From positions 1 through 26,607 of the forward strand of contig CAZJFE010000009.1 of assembly GCA_964545345.1 (NCBI GenBank): a DNA stretch of 26,607 nt, written 5' to 3'. A program made the position numbers and the translations under genes. The stretch comes from JAUSKF01 sp964545345 (GTDB taxonomy: Bacteria > Patescibacteriota > Minisyncoccia > UBA6257 > WO2-44-18). The notes below the pieces were generated by a model that did not search any database, had not been told where the DNA came from, and saw only the letters and a list, made by a program, of their open reading frames with translations. Below, piece after piece: positions 22,407 to 26,607 of this stretch (positions are counted from its first letter, which is position 1; every line of letters starts with the position of its first letter).

Positions 22407-22486
22407 CTCGGTATGAGTTAGCGAGGTAGCCAAGTCAGACTTGGCACTTGTTTATATAATATAAATTAGGCGAAGTTAGACTTCGC
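22403..22486. repeat. Three consecutive small palindromes downstream of RNase H
   Basis: CTAACTC/GAGTTAG (22403-22421, includes the stop codon), GCCAAGT-cag-ACTTGGC (22429-22445) and GCGAAGT-tag-ACTTCGC (22470-22486). The last two share the core AAGTYAGACTT. Between them is an AT palindrome with TATAAT (22451-22465). Confidence 0.6.
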
Positions 22487-22502
22487 GCTACTGACTTCTT
22501 AA

Positions 22503-22538
22503 ATAAAAAAGGCCCGCTAGGTGCGGGCCGTCTTTTTT
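22503..22538. terminator. Bidirectional terminator
   Basis: GGCCCGC (22511-22517) and GCGGGCC (22523-22529) with a TAGGT loop; T runs on both strands. The stop codon of the leftward YdjM-family gene lies across the stem and loop. Confidence 0.88.
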
Positions 22539-23197
22539 GTATGCTTTTTCCAGAGAATCCAAATGGCAAAAACGGGGAGCCAAACAGTATAGTAGGTTAC
22601 GACGCCGCAAAGGAACGACCACCAGCCCATCCGACCCCACTGACTAATCACGCAAGCGATACTGACACCCCACGCACCCGCTCCAATTTCTCGGAATGCG
22701 AGCTTGCTGGGCATCAGCCATTTTTCTTCCAGCCACCTTTTGTGCTCTGTTTCAGACATTGCCATGATTGATCTATCGGGACTAATTCCTCCCTTAAAGA
22801 TAGACCAGTACTTCTTGGAGAATGGCCAGAACCAGGCCACCCCGCCTCCACCGAATTCGGGTGTGTCGTGTAGATAATGCCAGAAGACGCAAGCGGTAGC
22901 GGTCATTGACCAGAAGGTTCCGCCAATAAGCCATCCAGCCACGGCGACAACTGGCAAAAGGATTATCGGCCGATGCATCAGCGTTTGATGATGATCGCCA
23001 TTTGGCCTATCTTGAATAAGGGTTGGCCAGATGACATCAAAATCTGGTAGGAAACCAAGCACTCCACCAATCAGGTATCCCCAGACGGGTAGCTCTATTC
23101 CAAATGCGAGCGCTATTAATGCGGTGATGAGTGTGCCAACTCCGAAATCCATGAATGCCGCCATTGCGTTCCCGCAAAGCTTGAGTAGTTTTTCCAC
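22517..23197 (-). CDS. YdjM-family membrane protein (predicted metal-dependent hydrolase)
   Basis: 226 residues with several transmembrane helices and a basic C-terminal end (KKHTKKTART). The family motif set is present: FLPDFDVIWP (Asp52, Asp54), GDHHQTLMHRP (His69, His70, His75) and FWHYLHDTPEFGGGGVAW with further His/Asp, fitting the integral-membrane YdjM hydrolase family. Its substrate is not known. It starts at GTG (23197) with GGAGGG just upstream, has a TTGACA-type promoter sharing its -35 position with that of RNase P RNA, and ends within its terminator. It belongs to the minority of genes here with full promoter, Shine-Dalgarno and terminator. Confidence 0.8.
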   Translation of the reverse strand: MEKLLKLCGNAMAAFMDFGVGTLITALIALAFGIELPVWGYLIGGVLGFLPDFDVIWPTLIQDRPNGDHHQTLMHRPIILLPVVAVAGWLIGGTFWSMTATACVFWHYLHDTPEFGGGGVAWFWPFSKKYWSIFKGGISPDRSIMAMSETEHKRWLEEKWLMPSKLAFREIGAGAWGVSIACVISQWGRMGWWSFLCGVVTYYTVWLPVFAIWILWKKHTKKTART

Positions 23198-23230
23198 AAA
23201 CCCTCCATGCTGAGTTAAGTTGCTTCGGCT

Positions 23231-23282
23231 ATTTTGTCATAAAAATAGCGCCCTTGTCAAGGTGGAGGAAATATGCTAATAT
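23231..23282. promoter_or_regulatory. Divergent promoters sharing overlapping -35 boxes
   Basis: Rightward: TTGTCA (23254-23259), 17-base spacer, TAATAT (23277-23282), start about 6 bases later at RNase P RNA. Leftward: TTGACA (23260-23255), 18-base spacer, CAAAAT (23236-23231) with an upstream TGA, for the YdjM-family gene. Confidence 0.7.
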
Positions 23283-23288
23283 TCGATT

Positions 23289-23641
23289 AGCCGGTGATCG
23301 GGCAGTTACCGAGCATATAACTTGTTATGCGCTTGGAGGAAAGTCCGGACACCTAGTAGAAAATATCGGTTAAACGCCGCCATTCAGCGCAAGTCCGCCT
23401 CAAGCGGGCAAGCTGGAAGAGGTGCGAACAGTGACGCTCGTCTCCGAAAGGAGCGAGGAGCCCAATCCCAAGCTAGTTTGGCTTAATTCGGATATAGGGA
23501 TAAAAATTCCGAAGTGAAACGGCTAAATCCTTATCGGGTGCAAGGTCGTACTCGCAAGAGTGAACCGCTTGAGTCCGAGAGTAATCGAGGACCCAGATAA
23601 ATTATTGCTTAAAACAGAATCCGGCTTACGGATCACCGGCT
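23289..23641 (+). ncRNA. rnpB: RNase P RNA (bacterial type A)
   Basis: About 353 nt. The ends AGCCGGTGATC (23289-23299) and GATCACCGGCT (23631-23641) pair perfectly as helix P1. Conserved core sequences are clear: GAGGAAAGTCCGGAC near the 5' end, GAAACGGCTAAA in the centre, and ACAGAATCCGGCTTA near the 3' end. It is the catalytic subunit that trims tRNA 5' leaders. A promoter lies immediately before and a terminator just after. Confidence 0.97.
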
Positions 23642-23649
23642 ACTAAGAG

Positions 23650-23672
23650 TCCTCCAGCAATGGGGGATTTTT
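23650..23672 (+). terminator. Terminator of RNase P RNA
   Basis: TCCTCC (23650-23655) and GGGGGA (23662-23667) with a 6-base loop and five T residues. Confidence 0.8.
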
Positions 23673-23693
23673 AGTTGACCTCGCTGAGCGAAG

Positions 23694-23723
23694 TTGACGG
23701 CGAATGGGAAAGTATGCTATAAT
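23694..23723 (+). promoter_or_regulatory. Promoter of the 95-aa basic protein gene
   Basis: TTGACG (23694-23699), 18-base spacer, TATAAT (23718-23723) with an extended TGC. A leader of roughly 48 bases with AAAGGAG precedes the ATG at 23778. Confidence 0.75.
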
Positions 23724-23777
23724 ATCCTTCAAGAACATTCACATAACCTAGTAATCCACTTCGGAAAGGAGAAGGGC

Positions 23778-24065
23778 ATGAACCACGTTCATGTTGATAA
23801 GATCGCGCAGGACGAGAAGAAAAGGATCGTATTGATTCGGGTTTCGATGGAAGGGCACTGGGCGGAGTTTCGCCGGGTGGTCAATGGTAAGCGAGAAATG
23901 CGGTGCAATGAAACTGGCCCTTCTTATCGCGGCCAGCAGGTGGAAATTCCCAAGCGCATCTGGCGGCGTCTCACGAGCAAAGCGGCGGCGCGGATGTTTG
24001 AAGGAGAGAGCGTGGCGAAGCAGAAGCCGGTAGCGGCCAAGCCGAAGCCGGGGGAGTTGTTCTGA
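23778..24065 (+). CDS. Small basic protein of unknown function
   Basis: 95 residues from the ATG behind the AAAGGAG site; a longer reading from 23694 would run through the promoter. The product starts MNHVHVDKIAQDEKKRIVL, is rich in Arg/Lys and ends with an Ala/Pro/Lys tail (KQKPVAAKPKPGELF). No domain recognised; a nucleic-acid contact role is possible because of charge. It has its own promoter, Shine-Dalgarno and terminator and, like the lipoprotein gene, codon use richer in GTG, GCG and CGC than neighbours. Confidence 0.7.
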   Translation: MNHVHVDKIAQDEKKRIVLIRVSMEGHWAEFRRVVNGKREMRCNETGPSYRGQQVEIPKRIWRRLTSKAAARMFEGESVAKQKPVAAKPKPGELF

Positions 24066-24075
24066 GAGCACATCA

Positions 24076-24107
24076 ACCGAGCACATATCTTATGCGCTCG
24101 GTTTTTT
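24076..24107 (+). terminator. Rho-independent terminator
   Basis: ACCGAGC (24076-24082) pairs with GCTCGGT (24096-24102), followed by six T residues. Confidence 0.85.
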
Positions 24108-24127
24108 ATTTGTTGAATGTACTAGTG

Positions 24128-24139
24128 TATAATTAAGCA
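24128..24139 (+). promoter_or_regulatory. -10 box with leaderless geometry
   Basis: TATAAT (24128-24133) followed by 6 bases and the ATG at 24140. No Shine-Dalgarno. Confidence 0.6.
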
Positions 24140-24394
24140 ATGTCTAAACACCCTTTTTCCCAATTGATAAGAGAAATTTTTACTCAAGCCCGAGGCTTAT
24201 TTTCGCCGTTATATGCCTATATAACCAGAAAATATAACGAAGGGATTGATCAAAATTTCCTTACCCTCCCGGGAGGCCCGACTATAGCCGATTTCTTTGT
24301 CGCTTCTCCTTGGAGTGTGATACACACCTTCGTCGTCGCTTCGCGAAATCTAGGCTATAGTCGTGGCCTTCAATTGAGAAAGGAGGGTGTTTAG
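24140..24394 (+). CDS. 84-residue hypothetical protein upstream of pilB
   Basis: It starts MSKHPFSQLIREIFTQARG and contains LTLPGGPTIADFFVASPW; no family recognised. No clear membrane segment. The -10 box 6 bases before the ATG supports a real gene. It ends 10 bases before pilB, with an AAAGGAGGG in its last codons that could serve translation downstream. It could be a pilus accessory protein, but that rests only on position. Confidence 0.5.
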   Translation: MSKHPFSQLIREIFTQARGLFSPLYAYITRKYNEGIDQNFLTLPGGPTIADFFVASPWSVIHTFVVASRNLGYSRGLQLRKEGV

Positions 24395-24404
24395 ACATTG
24401 CCGT

Positions 24405-25727
24405 ATGTCTCCGAAAGTTATTAAGAAAAAAGAAAAAGAGGTTAAAGAAGAAAAAGTGGCGGAGGCGTCCAAAAAAGATGCCAAGCAAACGGATTCGCCG
24501 GAAGAGGCTAAAAAATATCGCTCTGCCGTGGAGGCAAATATCAAAAAGCCGCACGATCAGATCGCTATCATTTCTTTAATTGACGATATGGTTAGTGATG
24601 CTCACCATTCTCGCGCTTCTGACATTCACATTGATCCGGCGGAAAAAAAGGTTGCTATTCGTTTTAGAGTAGATGGCGTTTTGCATGATATCTATGAGTT
24701 TCCTAAGGAAATCCAATCCGAAGTCATAACCCGCATCAAAGTTTTATCCGGATTGCGCACCGATGAGCATCAAGCCGCCCAAGACGGCCGGTTTCGGGTA
24801 AAAGTTGATTCTCAGAACGTGGATGTTCGCGTTTCCATAGCGCCGACTTATTACGGAGAGAACGGGGTTTTGCGTTTGTTGTCAGAGCAGGGCGAGGCCT
24901 ACAGTTTGGAAGCGATGGGTTTTCGAGGATCTGATTTGGAGAAAGTGATGCGTAATATAAAAAAGCCCTACGGAATGATTTTGGCGACCGGGCCGACCGG
25001 TTCCGGTAAGACTACGACTCTCTACACCATCTTGAAGATGTTGAACACGAAGGAGGTCTCCATTATCACGATTGAGGATCCGGTTGAATACGCCATTGAT
25101 GGGATTGAGCAGATTCAGGTGAATACTCGGACCGGCCTGACATTTGCCGATGGGTTACGCTCAGTTTTGAGGCAAGACCCAAATATTATCATGGTCGGCG
25201 AGATCCGCGATCAGGAGGCGGCCGGGATTGCCGTGAATGCCGCCTTAACCGGACACTTGTTGCTTTCCACGATTCACACCAATGACGCGCCGACTACCTT
25301 GCCGAGATTGCTAGACATGGGGGTTGAGCCGTTTTTGATTGCTTCCACAGTGAATATCGCCATCGGTCAACGTTTAGTAAGAAAGATTTGCGACAATTGT
25401 AAAACCCAAAAAGATCTTTCTCCGGAGGAGCTGAAGAGTTTGGAAAAGATTGTTCCTCCTAAGTTGGCCGGAGTGAAAAAAGTTTTTTACTACGGTAAGG
25501 GCTGTGATAAGTGCGACAAGAGCGGCTATAAGGGGCGAATAGGAATCTTTGAGACTTTGGAGGTGGATGATGAGATTAGGTCGGCGTTACTGCGAAATGC
25601 CGATTCCAGCGAGATTAAGCGGATTGCCACGAAAAATGGCATGACCACGATGACCGAGGATGGTTTTCAAAAAGCATTAGATGGTCTAACCACCATTGAG
25701 GAAATTCTTCGCGTAACTCACGAATAG
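24405..25727 (+). CDS. pilB: Type IV pilus assembly ATPase PilB/GspE family, short N-terminus
   Basis: 440 residues from the ATG at 24405; an upstream GTG (24387) lies inside the AAAGGAGGG and is less likely. After a Lys/Glu-rich start (about 1-50) comes the N2-like domain (SRASDIHIDP, RFRVDGVLHDI), Walker A GPTGSGKTTTLY, the Asp box ITIEDPVEY, Walker B IIMVGEIRDQEAA, the His box STIHTNDA and a four-cysteine zinc site (CDNC, then CDKC). Typical PilB has about 560 residues with an N-terminal MshEN/GspE_N domain, which is missing here. It powers pilin assembly from the cytoplasmic face. pilC follows. Confidence 0.93.
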   Translation: MSPKVIKKKEKEVKEEKVAEASKKDAKQTDSPEEAKKYRSAVEANIKKPHDQIAIISLIDDMVSDAHHSRASDIHIDPAEKKVAIRFRVDGVLHDIYEFPKEIQSEVITRIKVLSGLRTDEHQAAQDGRFRVKVDSQNVDVRVSIAPTYYGENGVLRLLSEQGEAYSLEAMGFRGSDLEKVMRNIKKPYGMILATGPTGSGKTTTLYTILKMLNTKEVSIITIEDPVEYAIDGIEQIQVNTRTGLTFADGLRSVLRQDPNIIMVGEIRDQEAAGIAVNAALTGHLLLSTIHTNDAPTTLPRLLDMGVEPFLIASTVNIAIGQRLVRKICDNCKTQKDLSPEELKSLEKIVPPKLAGVKKVFYYGKGCDKCDKSGYKGRIGIFETLEVDDEIRSALLRNADSSEIKRIATKNGMTTMTEDGFQKALDGLTTIEEILRVTHE

Positions 25728-25754
25728 AGAGAGTGAAAAGGTATAATAAAGGGG

Positions 25755-26607
25755 ATGAAGATCGGTGAGAAAATTGCCGCTCTCTTTGGCAAGATCAACA
25801 ATATAACCCTACGGGTTCCTTTGCAGGAGCAGGCGATTTTTGTTCGTCATTTGGCGGTTACCGCGAAAGCGGGCCTTCCGCTTTTAGAGAGTTTGAGAAT
25901 TATTTTGAAAGAAACTCGCTCCGGCTCTCTCAAGCGGATCGTGAATCAATTGATTAACGATGTTAGTAATGGGCAGTTTTTGTCGGCCAGTCTGGATAAA
26001 TTTCGCAATGTCTTCGGAAATCTTTTTGTAAACATCGTTCGGGTGGGGGAGTCGGCCGGAATTTTACCGGAAAATTTAAATTATTTGGCTGAAGAGCTGA
26101 AAAAGAAGCGCGAGTTAAAACGCAAAGTCATTGGCGCTCTAGTTTATCCGGCGGTTGTCGTAGTGGCCACATTCGGCATTGTGGGTCTTTTGACTGTTTT
26201 TATCTTTCCTAAAATTCTCCCGGTTTTTTCCAGCTTGAAAGTGAAATTGCCGCTATCAACTAGAATTTTGATTTGGTTGAGCAACGCGCTCACTAATTAT
26301 GGCGGTTACGTCGCCTTGGGAGCGCTAGTGCTAGTAATCGCCATTTATCTTCTGACGCGAATTAAGAAAATTAGATATGCGGCCCATCGTTTTATTCTTT
26401 TTCTTCCTATCTTTGGGACGATGGCCCAAGACGTGAATCTTTCTAATTTTTGCCGGACCTTAGGACTAACGCTAAAAAGTGGCGTGCAGGTGGTGGAGGC
26501 AATCAACATTACGGCGGAATCTTTATCTAATTTGGTTTACAAAAAGAAACTTATGGAGCTTTCGGAAGAAATTCGTAAAGGCGAAGCCCTTTCTCCTTAT
26601 TTCACCA
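25755..26607 (+). CDS. pilC: Type IV pilus inner-membrane protein PilC/GspF (3' end outside window)
   Basis: 284 residues visible, starting MKIGEKIAALFGKINN and open at the window edge. The first T2SSF domain shows FVRHLAVTAKAGLPLLESL and RVGESAGILPENLNYLAEELKKK, followed by transmembrane helices (VIGALVYPAVVVVATFGIVGLLTVFIFP) and the second T2SSF repeat (NFCRTLGLTLKSGVQVVEAI). PilC is the platform that works with PilB. TATAAT (25742-25747) lies 7 bases before the ATG, with AAAGGGG in between, so it may have its own start in addition to read-through from pilB. Confidence 0.93.
   Translation, partial: MKIGEKIAALFGKINNITLRVPLQEQAIFVRHLAVTAKAGLPLLESLRIILKETRSGSLKRIVNQLINDVSNGQFLSASLDKFRNVFGNLFVNIVRVGESAGILPENLNYLAEELKKKRELKRKVIGALVYPAVVVVATFGIVGLLTVFIFPKILPVFSSLKVKLPLSTRILIWLSNALTNYGGYVALGALVLVIAIYLLTRIKKIRYAAHRFILFLPIFGTMAQDVNLSNFCRTLGLTLKSGVQVVEAINITAESLSNLVYKKKLMELSEEIRKGEALSPYFT

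Noticed and set aside
1..26607. Reassignment of TGA to glycine, as in some CPR groups
   Set aside because: TGA ends rplI, both small membrane genes and the 95-aa gene at expected places, and no gene reads through TGA.

Overview
The window looks like a piece of a Candidate Phyla Radiation (Patescibacteria) chromosome, most like Parcubacteria. This is inferred from gene content: very compact genes, small divergent versions of housekeeping enzymes (methionyl-tRNA formyltransferase, phosphoglycerate kinase), a GxxExxY protein, cohesin/dockerin surface proteins, a huge glycine-rich adhesin and type IV pilus genes. TGA, TAA and TAG are all used as stops, so nothing suggests recoding. No tRNA gene, rRNA gene, CRISPR array or recognisable transposase gene was seen.

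Layout. 1-5028 is the 3' part of a giant secreted repeat protein with a glycine-rich core. 5045-10010 is a cell-surface block: a leftward SxxK serine hydrolase, then a rightward operon of one dockerin protein and two membrane-anchored cohesin proteins. 10061-12080 is a leftward group: fmt, def, a GxxExxY gene bordered by imperfect inverted repeats, and a small unknown gene. 12221-14993 holds an S41 processing protease, rplI, rpmA (leftward) and a DEDD exonuclease, with copies of a 44-bp interspersed repeat between them. 15048-15525 has a 41-residue membrane peptide and a candidate structured RNA with its own promoter and terminator. 15526-20863 holds a lipoprotein, an NDH-2 type dehydrogenase (leftward), a C45-type Ntn hydrolase, a C39-like cysteine peptidase, pgk and two tiny membrane proteins. 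20926-23197 holds a DHH phosphoesterase, an RNase H and a YdjM-family membrane protein (leftward). 23289-23641 is RNase P RNA. The right end has a small basic protein, an unknown leaderless ORF, pilB and the start of pilC.

How the parts may work together. fmt and def form the formyl-methionine cycle. The adhesin, dockerin/cohesin set, serine hydrolase, CtpA-like protease, C39-like peptidase and type IV pilus genes all point to a cell envelope built for contact with other cells or surfaces. The RNase H, DHH phosphoesterase and DEDD exonuclease would handle nucleic acid turnover.

Two kinds of gene start can be seen. Many core genes have a -10 box only 6-7 bases before the start codon, implying leaderless mRNAs. 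A second set (lipoprotein, YdjM protein, 95-aa basic protein) has -35/-10 promoters, Shine-Dalgarno sites, their own terminators and, by eye, richer CTG/GTG/GCG codon use. The least explained items are the two-domain structured RNA at 15238-15465, the 44-bp repeat family and the bordered GxxExxY cassette.
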